Assembly: GCF_900129665.1 (NCBI RefSeq)
Contig: NZ_FQWL01000001.1
Location: forward strand, 434,001 to 498,000
DNA length: 64,000 bases
Direction: 5' to 3'
Origin: Flagellimonas flava
Lineage (GTDB): Bacteria; Bacteroidota; Bacteroidia; Flavobacteriales; Flavobacteriaceae
Shown here: one piece after another, positions 52,665 to 62,236 of the stretch
How the letters are laid out: each line of letters opens with the position of its first letter
Position numbering within the stretch: position 1 is the stretch's first letter
Notes under the pieces: generated by a model
Database searches by the model: none
What the model was told of the DNA's origin: nothing
Seen by the model: only the letters and a program-made list of their open reading frames with translations
Program-made: the position numbers and the translations under genes

Positions 52665-52695
52665 CGCCCTTGATTTTTAATCAGGGGCGTTTTTT
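52665..52695 (+). terminator. Terminator of rpmE2
   Basis: Ten-base stem CGCCCTTGAT / ATCAGGGGCG (one G-U wobble) with a five-base loop and a run of six T. Confidence 0.9.
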
Positions 52696-52721
52696 ATTTT
52701 TATACAGACTAAACTGTAACT

Positions 52722-53897
52722 ATGAACTATATTCTTACCGATGGTCCTAGAAGGACGGCATTGCTTCCCTTTACATTTACCAGACCTGTTGCTGAAATAC
52801 GAATTGGGATTTTGACCATCCGCGAAAAATGGGAAAGATACCTTAAGGCCGAAACAAGCTTTAAAACCGAAGGTTATCTATCCGAAAAATATCCGACGGT
52901 TAGTGCTTCCGAAAATACAGTGATAGATAGTTCGGTGGTCCCCAATCAGGAATTGGCCGATTGGGTGCTTTCGCTTCAACCTGGAGAAGCTATTGAATTC
53001 AATGATAGGATTATTGCCTACGGCACCAAGGGTACCGACCTCGAACCCGATTTCTCCAACTACAGCGTAAAGGTTTTTACAGGCCATCTTTTAACGGTAG
53101 ATAATACTTGGGACATTTTTTCCAAAAATGGAGAAGCTCTTCAAGCGGATTTTGACCTTATTACCGCTGGGCGGAAAAGCGCGGAGATATCAGATACCAA
53201 TAAATTGATAGCCCCGGAAAATATATTTATGGAGGAAGGAGCCATTGTGGAGCACAGTATACTGAATGCTTCCAAAGGCCCTATTTACATTGGGAAGAAT
53301 GCAGAAATCTGGGAAGGGAGTCTTGTCCGTGGTGGATTTGCACTTTGTGATAATGCCATCGTGAAAATGGGAGCCAAGATCTATGGCCCTACCACCGTTG
53401 GTCCACATGGCAAGGTTTGTGGGGAAATCAACAACTCGGTTATTTTTGGATATTCTAGCAAAGGTCATGAAGGATATTTAGGTAATGCAGTGCTTGGGGA
53501 GTGGTGCAATATTGGCGCGGATTCCAACAACTCCAACCTCAAAAACAACTACGCCAAGGTTAGAATTTGGAATTATGCCACGGAAAAATTTGACCACACC
53601 GGGCTTCAGTTTTGCGGATTAATGATGGGAGACCATAGTAAAACCGCCATTAATACCATGTTCAACACCGGAACCGTAATTGGGGTCAACTCAAATATTT
53701 ACGTCCCTGGCTTTCCAAGGAATTTTATTCCTAGTTTTAGTTGGGGCGGAGCCTCGGGTTTTAGCACCTATATGCCTAAAAAGGCTTTTGAGGCCGCAAA
53801 AGTTATGATGGCCAGAAGGGGAAAGGAATTTGATGATGTTGAAGCACGGATTCTGGAACATATCTTTGAACTCACCCAAAAGTGGCGGAATTATTAG
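52722..53897 (+). CDS. GlmU family protein (putative sugar-phosphate nucleotidyltransferase)
   Basis: 391 residues. The N-terminus YILTDGPRRTALLPFTFTRP and EIRIGILTIREKW is the Bacteroidota-specific GlmU-like family. The C-terminal half (about residues 150-340) is a left-handed beta helix of hexapeptide repeats, for example IYIGKNAEIWEGSLVRGG and VGPHGKVCGEI. The usual nucleotidyltransferase signature LAAGxGTRM is missing, so catalytic activity is uncertain. A role in cell-envelope precursor synthesis is inferred from the family only. Confidence 0.85.
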   Translation: MNYILTDGPRRTALLPFTFTRPVAEIRIGILTIREKWERYLKAETSFKTEGYLSEKYPTVSASENTVIDSSVVPNQELADWVLSLQPGEAIEFNDRIIAYGTKGTDLEPDFSNYSVKVFTGHLLTVDNTWDIFSKNGEALQADFDLITAGRKSAEISDTNKLIAPENIFMEEGAIVEHSILNASKGPIYIGKNAEIWEGSLVRGGFALCDNAIVKMGAKIYGPTTVGPHGKVCGEINNSVIFGYSSKGHEGYLGNAVLGEWCNIGADSNNSNLKNNYAKVRIWNYATEKFDHTGLQFCGLMMGDHSKTAINTMFNTGTVIGVNSNIYVPGFPRNFIPSFSWGGASGFSTYMPKKAFEAAKVMMARRGKEFDDVEARILEHIFELTQKWRNY

Positions 53898-53951
53898 ACC
53901 GCCAATTGGCGCAACCCTATAACTTATAACGGTTTAATTCCAACTTATTCC

Positions 53952-53959
53952 TATCTTTG
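53952..53959 (+). promoter_or_regulatory. -7 box TATCTTTG of mtaB
   Basis: Exact TAnnTTTG on the plus strand, 26 bp before the ATG at 53985. Confidence 0.65.
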
Positions 53960-53984
53960 CCTCCCTTAAAATTTAAGCGGAATC

Positions 53985-55313
53985 ATGCGCAAGAAAGTAG
54001 CTTTTTATACTCTGGGGTGTAAACTCAATTTCTCTGAAACTTCTACCATTGCCAGAAGTTTTGAAGGAGAGGGCTTTGATCGTGTGGATTTTTCGGATAG
54101 GGCGGATATCTATGTTATTAACACTTGTTCTGTAACGGAAAATGCTGATAAACGCTTTAAGACCATAGTGAAGCAAGCCCAAAAAGGCAATCCAGATGCC
54201 TTTATCGCCGCGCTTGGCTGCTATGCCCAATTGAAACCTGAAGAACTGGCTGCAGTGGATGGGGTGGACTTAGTGTTGGGCGCTACAGAAAAGTTTAAGC
54301 TTACCGATTATCTGAACGACCTTTCAAAAAATGATAGGGGAGAGGTACATTCCTGTGAAATAGATGAGGCTGATTTTTATGTGGGAAGCTATGCCATTGG
54401 AGATAGAACCCGGGCATTTTTAAAAGTCCAGGACGGATGCGATTATAAGTGTACCTATTGTACAATTCCATTAGCGAGGGGAATTTCGCGAAGTGATACC
54501 TTGGAAAATGTCCTTAAAAATGCGTCTGAAATCGCTGCAAGGGGCATCAAGGAAATAGTACTCACCGGTGTGAACATTGGAGATTATGGTAAAGGGGAAT
54601 TTGGAAACAAAAAACACGAACACACCTTTTTTGAATTGGTCCGGGAACTTGACAAGGTGGAAGGGATTCATAGGTTACGAATCTCTTCTATTGAGCCAAA
54701 CCTGCTCAAGAATGAAACCATAGATTTTGTTGCAACCAGCACATCTTTTGTACCCCACTTTCATATTCCATTGCAAAGTGGAAGTGATGAGGTCCTGAAA
54801 AAAATGCGAAGAAGGTACCTGACCAATTTATATGTAGATCGGGTAAATCGAATCAAAAATGTGATGCCTCATGCTTGTATTGGGGTAGATGTGATCGTGG
54901 GCTTTCCGGGGGAAACTGAGGAACAGTTTTTAGAAACCTACAACTTTTTGAATGAATTGAACATCTCTTATTTGCACGTTTTTACCTATTCTGAGCGGGA
55001 TAATACCCTCGCTGTTGAAATGGAAAATCCGGTTCCGCAAAAGGTGAGGAGCAAGCGTAGTAAAATGCTTAGGGGGTTGTCAGCGAAGAAAAGAAGGGCT
55101 TTTTACGAAAGTCAACAAGGAACTTTAAGGACCGTGCTTTTTGAAGGGGAGAATAAATCCGGGTATATCCATGGATTTACGGAAAACTATGTAAAAGTAA
55201 AGGCTCCTTGGAATCCAGACCTTGTAAACACCCTGCATCTAGTGGAGCTTACCCAAATCGATGAAGACGGTTTGTTTCGATTTAATTTTGTAACGGAAAA
55301 AGTAACGGCATAA
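53985..55313 (+). CDS. mtaB: tRNA threonylcarbamoyladenosine C2 methylthiotransferase
   Basis: 442 residues of the MiaB/MtaB methylthiotransferase family. The N-terminal cluster cysteines are Cys12 (TLGCKLN), Cys48 (NTCSV) and Cys79 (LGCYAQ); the radical SAM motif CDYKCTYC supplies Cys152, Cys156 and Cys159. A TRAM-like domain closes the protein (about residues 375-440). It converts t6A37 to ms2t6A37 in tRNAs reading ANN codons. All cluster ligands are present. Confidence 0.94.
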   Translation: MRKKVAFYTLGCKLNFSETSTIARSFEGEGFDRVDFSDRADIYVINTCSVTENADKRFKTIVKQAQKGNPDAFIAALGCYAQLKPEELAAVDGVDLVLGATEKFKLTDYLNDLSKNDRGEVHSCEIDEADFYVGSYAIGDRTRAFLKVQDGCDYKCTYCTIPLARGISRSDTLENVLKNASEIAARGIKEIVLTGVNIGDYGKGEFGNKKHEHTFFELVRELDKVEGIHRLRISSIEPNLLKNETIDFVATSTSFVPHFHIPLQSGSDEVLKKMRRRYLTNLYVDRVNRIKNVMPHACIGVDVIVGFPGETEEQFLETYNFLNELNISYLHVFTYSERDNTLAVEMENPVPQKVRSKRSKMLRGLSAKKRRAFYESQQGTLRTVLFEGENKSGYIHGFTENYVKVKAPWNPDLVNTLHLVELTQIDEDGLFRFNFVTEKVTA

Positions 55314-55337
55314 AAAAACCTCTCCGATTGGAGAGGT
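55312..55337 (-). terminator. Terminator after the small GNAT gene
   Basis: Perfect 8-bp stem ACCTCTCC / GGAGAGGT with GATT loop (55318-55337), followed on the minus strand by seven T. It lies 24 bp after the GNAT stop and just beyond the convergent mtaB stop; the plus-strand side has no clean T-run. Confidence 0.85.
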
Positions 55338-55360
55338 CCCTAATAAATTTTCCTGATTAC

Positions 55361-55654
55361 TTAGATGCGAATTCCAACCGGAAGCATCTCCTTGTATTGT
55401 CTGTTCTTTCTTAAAAAACCTGCAATATGAGGGCTGGTGGGCACAACTCTTAGGTTTTTTTCCTGAATTTCATGCAAAACGGCTTTGATAAAAGTTTCTT
55501 TGAAGCCTTCTTGGGTAATCTCTTCCGGAATGACCAGTTTGGTTAGAAAAACTTTACGCTCTTGAGAAGAGTATTCAATTTTAGCCAAATGACCATCAAC
55601 CCTAGTTTCAAATTGGCGCAAGAAACTATTGTCATTAATTTCCATTTCTGTCAT
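55361..55654 (-). CDS. Small GNAT-like N-acetyltransferase (YidJ/NATA1-like)
   Basis: 97 residues from the ATG at 55654; an in-frame start at 55678 adds eight residues. The core FETRVDGHLAKIEYS, LTKLVIPEEITQEG and VLHEIQEKNLRVVPTSPHIAGFLRKN resembles the small single-domain GNAT proteins of the GCN5-related YjdJ type. Substrate unknown. Terminator follows at 55312-55337. Confidence 0.75.
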   Translation of the reverse strand: MTEMEINDNSFLRQFETRVDGHLAKIEYSSQERKVFLTKLVIPEEITQEGFKETFIKAVLHEIQEKNLRVVPTSPHIAGFLRKNRQYKEMLPVGIRI

Positions 55655-55813
55655 ATAGTATTGTTTTAAAATTGACACAGCCTAATTACCGAAGTGGTAA
55701 TTGATGTTCCCTTTTGGTTATTTGTTCAAAATTCAGCGGGGCTTATTGCAAAAGGGACACAAAATTAGTCAAAAAATTGTTAATTTCCTAGCCCCAATTG
55801 CATTAGCTCTATA

Positions 55814-56491
55814 ATGTCGAACCAAAAAACACCTATTTATTTGATGCCTGGTATGGCTGCCAATCCAACCATTTTTGATGGCCTGGAATTGGATCAAGAA
55901 ATCTTTAATACCTATAAATTGGAATGGTTTGTCCCGGAAAAGGGAATGACATTTTCTGAATATGCACAGAAAATGGCTTCTTTCATCGCTCACGAAGCAG
56001 TAGTGCTTGTTGGTGTGTCCTTTGGGGGACTGCTGGTGCAGGAGATGTCCAAACATCTTAAGGTAAAAAAGTTGATCGTGGTTTCGGCGGTTAAGCATCA
56101 TTCAGAACTCCCAAAAAAAATGTTGTTTGCCAAATACACCAAGGTGCATAGGTTATTACCTACAGGTTTGGTCAACAATGTAGAACTATTGGCGAAATAT
56201 GCTTTTGGCGAACGAGCCACCAAAAGGTTGGAGCTTTATGAGAAGTATCTTTCTGTACGCGACAAGCGTTATATTGATTGGGCCATAGACGCCATTGTAA
56301 ACTGGAAACAAGAGGACATACCTTCTAATTTGGTCCATATTCACGGTGATAAAGATGCTGTTTTTCCGATTACGAATATCTCCAATTGCATTACAATTAA
56401 AAATGGCACCCATACCATGATCATACATCGGGCACGTTGGTTTAATGAACACCTTCCTGCAATTATTTTAGAAGAAGGCAGTTCTATATAG
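55814..56491 (+). CDS. Alpha/beta hydrolase
   Basis: 225 residues. PIYLMPGMAANPTIFDGLEL forms the oxyanion-hole strand; the nucleophile elbow is GVSFGGLL (Ser about residue 69); HIHGDKDAVFP supplies the acid, and GTHTMIIHRA the base histidine. No signal peptide, so cytosolic. Substrate unknown. It is followed by the lytic transglycosylase gene with a 27-bp gap, suggesting co-transcription. Confidence 0.88.
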   Translation: MSNQKTPIYLMPGMAANPTIFDGLELDQEIFNTYKLEWFVPEKGMTFSEYAQKMASFIAHEAVVLVGVSFGGLLVQEMSKHLKVKKLIVVSAVKHHSELPKKMLFAKYTKVHRLLPTGLVNNVELLAKYAFGERATKRLELYEKYLSVRDKRYIDWAIDAIVNWKQEDIPSNLVHIHGDKDAVFPITNISNCITIKNGTHTMIIHRARWFNEHLPAIILEEGSSI

Positions 56492-56518
56492 TATCTTTAT
56501 CATACAAAGAGGAGAAGC

Positions 56519-57490
56519 ATGAAACACATAAAAAATATTTTAGCTGTTATTGGATTGGTAGTCGTTTTGGGTAGTCTTGTGTTTGCGACCCAATCCGACC
56601 CGAATGCTGCGGAAAAGGAATTGAGTACTTCAAAAGACGGGGACTCAGATGATAAAAATGTCTCGGATGGCTATAAAATAAGTGCAATTGATATACCTAG
56701 CGACCTGAACTTTGCGGGCGAGCCTGTACCCATAGAAGACCCCGAAGTAATGGAACGGGTGGACCGTGAATTTTTGGTGAACACCTATTGGCAGTCAAAC
56801 GCATTGCTTTTGATGAAACGGGCGAATAAATACTTTCCCATCATTGAGCCCATTCTGGCCAAAAATGGAATTCCGGATGATTTTAAGTACCTAGCGGTAG
56901 CGGAGAGTGCCCTTATAGATGTTGCCTCACCCAAAGGTGCTGCCGGAATGTGGCACTTTATGAAAGCAACTGGCAGGGAATATGGTTTGGAAGTAAATAC
57001 CAATGTTGATGAGCGCTATCATATTGAGAAGTCCACGCAAGCCGCTTGCGAGTACATAAACAAATGGAAGAAACGCTTTGGAACTTGGACGCTTACTGCT
57101 GCATCATACAATGCCGGCCCGGGTGGTGTTCAAAAGTATATGAGAATCCAGAAGGCTGATAATTACTATGACCTTTTGTTGGGGCAGGAAACCGGTCGCT
57201 ATGTGTTCAGGATTTTGGCCTTAAAAGAAATTCTGTCCAATCCTGATAAATATGGTTTCGATGTAGGTAAGGAGGACTTTTATAAGGCTGTACCCACATT
57301 TTCAGTGGAAGTAGATACTGCAGTGACCAGTTGGGCCGATTTTGCCAAGCTACACGAAATAAACTATAAAATTCTGAAACGTCACAACCCATGGCTACGG
57401 GAACCGCACCTTAATAACAGCTCAAGAAAAAAATACGTGGTGGAAATCCCAATGAAGGGCTATTACCTCGAAACGGGAGCTGGACGGTAA
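56519..57490 (+). CDS. Lytic transglycosylase domain protein
   Basis: 323 residues with a signal peptide or membrane anchor (IKNILAVIGLVVVLGSLVFA). The SLT domain begins around residue 110: FKYLAVAESALIDVASPKGA carries the catalytic Glu (about residue 128), then GMWHFMKATGREYGL and AASYNAGPGGVQKYM. The C-terminal about 60 residues (LHEINYKILKRHNPWL, KKYVVEIP) look like a LysM-related or MltD-like binding segment. It cuts peptidoglycan between MurNAc and GlcNAc, forming anhydro-MurNAc ends. Confidence 0.92.
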   Translation: MKHIKNILAVIGLVVVLGSLVFATQSDPNAAEKELSTSKDGDSDDKNVSDGYKISAIDIPSDLNFAGEPVPIEDPEVMERVDREFLVNTYWQSNALLLMKRANKYFPIIEPILAKNGIPDDFKYLAVAESALIDVASPKGAAGMWHFMKATGREYGLEVNTNVDERYHIEKSTQAACEYINKWKKRFGTWTLTAASYNAGPGGVQKYMRIQKADNYYDLLLGQETGRYVFRILALKEILSNPDKYGFDVGKEDFYKAVPTFSVEVDTAVTSWADFAKLHEINYKILKRHNPWLREPHLNNSSRKKYVVEIPMKGYYLETGAGR

Positions 57491-57538
57491 CGGAAATATG
57501 TAAATCTGGATTTTATCAGGTAGATGTTAATCTAGTTC

Positions 57539-58054
57539 TTAGATTTTCTTCATCTGCTGTTGCATCATCTTAATCTGCTCTGTGAGCATATTGTTCTTAT
57601 CCAACTTTTTAGCTTCTTGCAGTAATTGTGTTGCTTCCCGCTTTCTTCGCTTTTGCATGGAAATACCGGCTAAGCTCAATTTCGCCATGGCCACATCATA
57701 ATCCATGGTCAAGCCCAATTTCAATGCTTTCTTGAAATACTTTTCTGCTTGGGTAAGGTTCTTTTGCGAATAGATAATACCGTGTAGATAATTGTAATAA
57801 CCCTGTTGCTTCTTAATCAGGGCCGCTTCCGGATTCTTTATTTTACCCAACCATTTCTGGGTGCCTTCCATGTCCTGTTTGCGCATACGAAGAAAGGCCA
57901 TGAGAATAAATTCATTTCTGAAGTACAGAAAAATGAATACTAATGATAGTAATATAAGGGCTATACCATTACCGATGTAACCTTCTACGAATTGATATCC
58001 TGAGTAACCAACAATCAATGCGGCAATGACCAGTTTTATATTTTTGTGGAACAT
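57539..58054 (-). CDS. Membrane-anchored tetratricopeptide-like protein (DUF2892-like N-terminus)
   Basis: 171 residues. Two transmembrane segments lie at the N-terminus (IKLVIAALIVGYSGYQFVEG and GIALILLSLVFIFLYFR). The remainder is helical with TPR-like repeats (GYYNYLHGIIYSQKNLTQAE, YFKKALKLGLTMDYDVAMAK) and ends MQQQMKKI. The role is unknown, possibly as a scaffold. It is divergent from rpmH and convergent with the transglycosylase. Confidence 0.78.
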   Translation of the reverse strand: MFHKNIKLVIAALIVGYSGYQFVEGYIGNGIALILLSLVFIFLYFRNEFILMAFLRMRKQDMEGTQKWLGKIKNPEAALIKKQQGYYNYLHGIIYSQKNLTQAEKYFKKALKLGLTMDYDVAMAKLSLAGISMQKRRKREATQLLQEAKKLDKNNMLTEQIKMMQQQMKKI

Positions 58055-58131
58055 AATTATGTTGAAATTTTAGGCGAAATCAAGAGCAGGCAAAAGTAGT
58101 AAAAACTAATTTAAATATTTTTGTGATGTAC

Positions 58132-58161
58132 TTGTCAAAGTAAAAACTCTTCGTATATTTG
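58132..58161 (+). promoter_or_regulatory. Promoter of rpmH: TTG and TATATTTG
   Basis: TTG at 58132-58134 and exact TATATTTG at 58154-58161, 19 bp apart, as in the rpmE2 promoter. The rpmH ATG is 62 bp downstream. Confidence 0.8.
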
Positions 58162-58223
58162 CGCCCAGAATTTTTAGGGAAGTTTTACCTCCTTACTATA
58201 ATATCCATTAAAACAGTTCCGAA

Positions 58224-58382
58224 ATGAAAAGAACGTATCAGCCGTCAAAGAGGAAGAGAAGAAACAAACATGGTTTTAGAGAGCGCATGGCGACTGCCAA
58301 TGGAAGAAAGGTTCTAGCTAGAAGAAGAGCCAAAGGAAGAAAGAAAATATCAGTTTCATCTGAACCACGTCATAAAAAATAA
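58224..58382 (+). CDS. rpmH: 50S ribosomal protein L34
   Basis: 52 residues encoded at 58224-58382 (TAA stop). [20 protein letters not shown], then [20 protein letters not shown] and a short tail, is unmistakable L34, slightly longer at the C-terminus than most (usual 44-46), ending in HKK. The short length explains why simple ORF scans miss it. Promoter and terminator are both clear. In many bacteria rpmH sits next to rnpA and dnaA; here it precedes carB. Confidence 0.97.
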   Translation: MKRTYQPSKRKRRNKHGFRERMATANGRKVLARRRAKGRKKISVSSEPRHKK

Positions 58383-58404
58383 TGACTGTCAATAACTTTT
58401 TTAC

Positions 58405-58442
58405 AAAGGTGCTACTTCTTTAAGTTTAGCACCTTTTTTTTT
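58405..58442 (+). terminator. Terminator of rpmH
   Basis: Perfect 10-bp stem AAAGGTGCTA / TAGCACCTTT (58405-58414, 58427-58436) with a twelve-base loop, followed by a run of T to 58442. Confidence 0.9.
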
Positions 58443-58488
58443 GTCGAAATTTGAAAGATTTTTTTAAATAATACAACCCCTATTTAGA

Positions 58489-61341
58489 ATGCCAAAAAGA
58501 GAAGACCTTAAATCCATTTTAATTATTGGTTCTGGCCCAATCATTATTGGCCAGGCATGTGAGTTTGATTATTCCGGTTCACAATCTTTAAGATCATTGC
58601 GTGAGGACGGTATTGAAACCATCCTTATCAATAGCAATCCTGCTACAATTATGACCGACCCCGCCATGGCGGATCATGTGTATTTGAAGCCCTTAAATAC
58701 CAGGTCAATAATTGAGATTCTTAAGAACCACCCCAATATAGATGCCGTATTGCCTACCATGGGCGGGCAAACTGCCCTAAACTTGTGTATTGAAGCGGAC
58801 GAGAAAGGAATCTGGGAAGATTTTGGCGTAGAGATTATTGGCGTGGATATTGATGCCATCAATATTACGGAGGATAGGGAAAAGTTCAGGGAGCTGATGC
58901 TTAAAATTGGAATTGGAATGCCTCCCCAAGCCTCTGCTACTTCCTTTCTGAAAGGAAAAGAGATTGCCCAGGAGTTTGGCTTTCCATTGGTAATTAGGGC
59001 TTCTTTTACCTTGGGTGGGGCAGGAGCCTCTATTGTGCATGATCCTGAAGATTTTGATGAGCTTTTAAGTCGGGCTTTGGAAGTCTCTCCCATCCATGAG
59101 GTGATGATAGACAAGGCACTAATGGGTTGGAAAGAATATGAGTTGGAGCTGCTTCGTGATAAAAATGATAATGTAGTTATCATTTGCGCCATTGAAAATA
59201 TGGACCCAATGGGTATACATACGGGTGACTCTATCACTGTGGCGCCGGCAATGACACTTTCCGACCGAACGTATCAGCGTATGCGGGATATGGCCATTCA
59301 TATGATGAGGAGCATAGGTGATTTTGCAGGGGGATGTAACGTACAGTTTGCGGTTAGCCCAGACGAAAAAGAGGATATTATTGCCATTGAGATCAACCCA
59401 CGGGTTTCCCGTTCATCTGCATTGGCTTCTAAAGCTACCGGATATCCAATTGCAAAAATTGCTTCCAAGTTGGCCATTGGCTATACCTTGGATGAGCTGG
59501 ACAACCAGATTACCAAATCTACTTCCGCTTTGTTTGAGCCTACTTTGGATTATGTCATTGTAAAAATCCCACGATGGAACTTTGATAAGTTTGAAGGTTC
59601 GGATAGGACACTGGGATTACAAATGAAATCCGTTGGTGAGGTAATGGGAATTGGTCGCTCGTTCCAGGAAGCGTTGCACAAAGCCACACAATCCCTGGAG
59701 ATTAAGCGGAATGGATTGGGTGCAGATGGCAAAGGATATAAGGACTACGACAAAATCATTCAAAAATTAAGAGTTCCAAGTTGGGATAGGGTATTTGTTA
59801 TATATGATGCCATTCAATTGGGTATACCGCTTAAAACTATCCATGATATTACCAAAATAGATATGTGGTTCCTAAAACAATATGAGGAGCTGCACTATCT
59901 GGAACAGGAGATTTCAAAATATACCGTGGAAAGTCTGCCCAAGGACCTTTTGTTGGAGGCTAAGCAAAAGGGTTTTGCAGATCGCCAGATTGCCCATATG
60001 TTGGATTGCTATGAAAGCGAAGTCCATAAGAAGCGTACCTTGTTGGGAATCAACAGGGTATACAAGCTTGTGGATACATGTGCCGCCGAGTTTAAGGCTA
60101 TGACGCCGTACTACTATTCAACCTTTGAGGAAGAAATAGAAACTGCGGACGGCAAGCGTTTTGTGGCAAATGATAGTGAAGTGACGGACCGCAAAAAAAT
60201 TGTTGTTCTTGGCTCGGGGCCTAATCGAATAGGGCAAGGAATTGAATTTGATTATTGCTGTGTCCATGGCGTATTGGCCGCTGCAGAGTGTGGTTACGAG
60301 ACCATCATGATCAACTGTAACCCAGAAACGGTTTCTACAGATTTTGACACCGCGGACAAGCTTTATTTTGAACCTGTTTTTTGGGAACATATCTATGATA
60401 TTATCCGTCATGAAAAACCGGAAGGGGTGATAGTTCAGCTGGGCGGTCAAACTGCTCTGAAGCTCGCTGAGAAACTGGATAAATACGGTATTAATATCAT
60501 TGGAACCAGCTTTGAATCATTGGATTTGGCTGAAGATCGAGGAAGTTTTTCCACCCTTTTAAAAGATAACAACATTCCTTATCCACGATTTGGTGTGGCG
60601 GAAACTGCGGATGAGGCTTTGGAACTGGCTGATGAACTTAATTTTCCGTTGTTGGTAAGACCATCTTATGTGCTTGGAGGACAGGGCATGAAGATTGTTA
60701 TCAACAAAGAGGAATTGGAGGCTCATGTGGTGGATCTCCTTCGAAGTATTCCAAACAACAAGCTCCTACTGGACCATTATTTGGATGGAGCTATAGAAGC
60801 CGAGGCAGATGCTATCTGTGATGGTGAAGAAATTTACATCATTGGAATCATGGAGCACATCGAACCCTGCGGGATTCATTCAGGGGATTCCAATGCCACT
60901 TTGCCACCGTTCAATCTTGGGGAATTCGTTATGCAGCAAATTAAGGACCATACAAAAAAGATTGCCTTGGCCCTTAATACTGTTGGGTTGATTAACATCC
61001 AGTTTGCCATCAAGGATGATACCGTTTACATTATCGAAGCGAATCCACGTGCATCGAGAACAGTTCCCTTTATTGCAAAAGCCTATGGGGAACCCTATGT
61101 GAATTTTGCTACCAAGGTGATGCTGGGAGAGAAGAAAATCAAGGATTTCGATTTCAAACCGCATTTGGATGGCTATGCAATCAAACAACCGGTATTCTCG
61201 TTCAACAAATTCCCGAACGTAAATAAAAATCTAGGTCCGGAAATGAAAAGTACGGGAGAAAGCATCTTGTTTATCGATAGCTTAAAGGATGACGATTTTT
61301 ACAACCTATACTCCCGCAGAAAAATGTATTTGAGCAAATAA
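58489..61341 (+). CDS. carB: Carbamoyl phosphate synthase large subunit
   Basis: 950 residues. Two homologous ATP-grasp halves are visible: ILIIGSGPIIIGQACEFDYS starts the first, VVLGSGPNRIGQGIEFDYC (about residue 570) the second; each has a GGQTALNL/GGQTALKL loop and EINPRVSRSSALASK or EANPRASRTVPFIAK. The E. coli enzyme has 1073 residues because of a C-terminal allosteric domain; that domain is absent here, as I recall for other Bacteroidota. It makes carbamoyl phosphate for pyrimidine and arginine synthesis. The small subunit gene is not in this window. Confidence 0.96.
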   Translation: MPKREDLKSILIIGSGPIIIGQACEFDYSGSQSLRSLREDGIETILINSNPATIMTDPAMADHVYLKPLNTRSIIEILKNHPNIDAVLPTMGGQTALNLCIEADEKGIWEDFGVEIIGVDIDAINITEDREKFRELMLKIGIGMPPQASATSFLKGKEIAQEFGFPLVIRASFTLGGAGASIVHDPEDFDELLSRALEVSPIHEVMIDKALMGWKEYELELLRDKNDNVVIICAIENMDPMGIHTGDSITVAPAMTLSDRTYQRMRDMAIHMMRSIGDFAGGCNVQFAVSPDEKEDIIAIEINPRVSRSSALASKATGYPIAKIASKLAIGYTLDELDNQITKSTSALFEPTLDYVIVKIPRWNFDKFEGSDRTLGLQMKSVGEVMGIGRSFQEALHKATQSLEIKRNGLGADGKGYKDYDKIIQKLRVPSWDRVFVIYDAIQLGIPLKTIHDITKIDMWFLKQYEELHYLEQEISKYTVESLPKDLLLEAKQKGFADRQIAHMLDCYESEVHKKRTLLGINRVYKLVDTCAAEFKAMTPYYYSTFEEEIETADGKRFVANDSEVTDRKKIVVLGSGPNRIGQGIEFDYCCVHGVLAAAECGYETIMINCNPETVSTDFDTADKLYFEPVFWEHIYDIIRHEKPEGVIVQLGGQTALKLAEKLDKYGINIIGTSFESLDLAEDRGSFSTLLKDNNIPYPRFGVAETADEALELADELNFPLLVRPSYVLGGQGMKIVINKEELEAHVVDLLRSIPNNKLLLDHYLDGAIEAEADAICDGEEIYIIGIMEHIEPCGIHSGDSNATLPPFNLGEFVMQQIKDHTKKIALALNTVGLINIQFAIKDDTVYIIEANPRASRTVPFIAKAYGEPYVNFATKVMLGEKKIKDFDFKPHLDGYAIKQPVFSFNKFPNVNKNLGPEMKSTGESILFIDSLKDDDFYNLYSRRKMYLSK

Positions 61342-61347
61342 TAGGAT

Positions 61348-62181
61348 TTAACTTATCCTAGGAAGCCACAGTCCCATGGTCGCAGCAAATGTTCCCAAAG
61401 CGGTAATTACCGTTAATAGAACAAGGGCTGCGGCCATACTTGTTTTAACGGACCCCAATTTGGATTTTTGGGCAGCAAAATAGAGTTCCAATACCATTAG
61501 GGGTATCAAGTATTGTCCAAACCCCAAAGCCACTAAGAATGGCCCCCGGAACGTTTCTGGGTCAAAACCTACCGGCTTGCCATGAACGAAGAGCCAAAAC
61601 ATTAGTCCGATTCTAAAAAACCATACCCCGGCCATGACTAAAAATAAGCGAAGTGCCCATTTCCGGTGCGATTGAAAATTGCGTTGGATTGCTCTTCGTA
61701 AAGCCATTACGGCAAACCATATAATCAGGATTCCATTAAGACTGACGCTGATATCGCCAACCAGACCGCTTATGGTTCCTTTGGTGACCACCATGTAAAC
61801 TCCGCTTAGACTGATAAGCAGCGCCGCACTTAGATAAAATCGGCCATTCCAGCGATGGAAAACGGGAAACTTGGTTCTTAGTTTTGGAACAAATTGTAGT
61901 GGACCTCCTACCATGACGATTACGGCAAACAAAAGATGGATGCCAACGGCTATGTTACCCATGGTCTCTCCCTCCACATATCCATGTGGAAGAACCCTGT
62001 TCCATCGCATAAAATCATTATCTATGGCCGCACCACCATAAAACAGGGCCACATAGAAAGCAAATATCCACTGACCGGTGACTGCCACAATAAACCAAAA
62101 TTGGACAGAAAATGAGAGTAGTTTATTTGACCATGTATAACTTCTGGTCCGGGTTCGTATGGTATTTGAAGATGAATTCAT
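61348..62181 (-). CDS. DUF2306 membrane protein
   Basis: 277 residues with about eight hydrophobic segments (for example FWFIVAVTGQWIFAFYVALF, VGIHLLFAVIVMVGGPLQF, YLSAALLISLSGVYMVVT). GGPLQFVPKLR, HRWNGRFYLSAALL and HRKWALRLFLVMAG, with conserved His, match DUF2306, which may bind haem. Function unknown. The leader contains the repeated AAACGAAC element found before the next two genes. Confidence 0.82.
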   Translation of the reverse strand: MNSSSNTIRTRTRSYTWSNKLLSFSVQFWFIVAVTGQWIFAFYVALFYGGAAIDNDFMRWNRVLPHGYVEGETMGNIAVGIHLLFAVIVMVGGPLQFVPKLRTKFPVFHRWNGRFYLSAALLISLSGVYMVVTKGTISGLVGDISVSLNGILIIWFAVMALRRAIQRNFQSHRKWALRLFLVMAGVWFFRIGLMFWLFVHGKPVGFDPETFRGPFLVALGFGQYLIPLMVLELYFAAQKSKLGSVKTSMAAALVLLTVITALGTFAATMGLWLPRIS

Positions 62182-62184
62182 AAT

Positions 62185-62199
62185 AGTTCGTTTTTGAAG
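62185..62199 (-). repeat. Leader repeat AAACGAAC, copy A
   Basis: On the minus strand the CAAAAACGAACTATTATG context directly precedes the start codon of the DUF2306 gene; related copies are at 62915, 63418 and 63461. Confidence 0.6.
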
Positions 62200-62236
62200 T
62201 TTAAATTGAAAGAAGAAGGGATTATCCAGGTGTCTT

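Noticed and set aside
58674-59237. 187-codon minus-strand frame opposite carB
   Set aside because: Serine- and isoleucine-rich translation typical of the shadow of a conserved gene; no family features.
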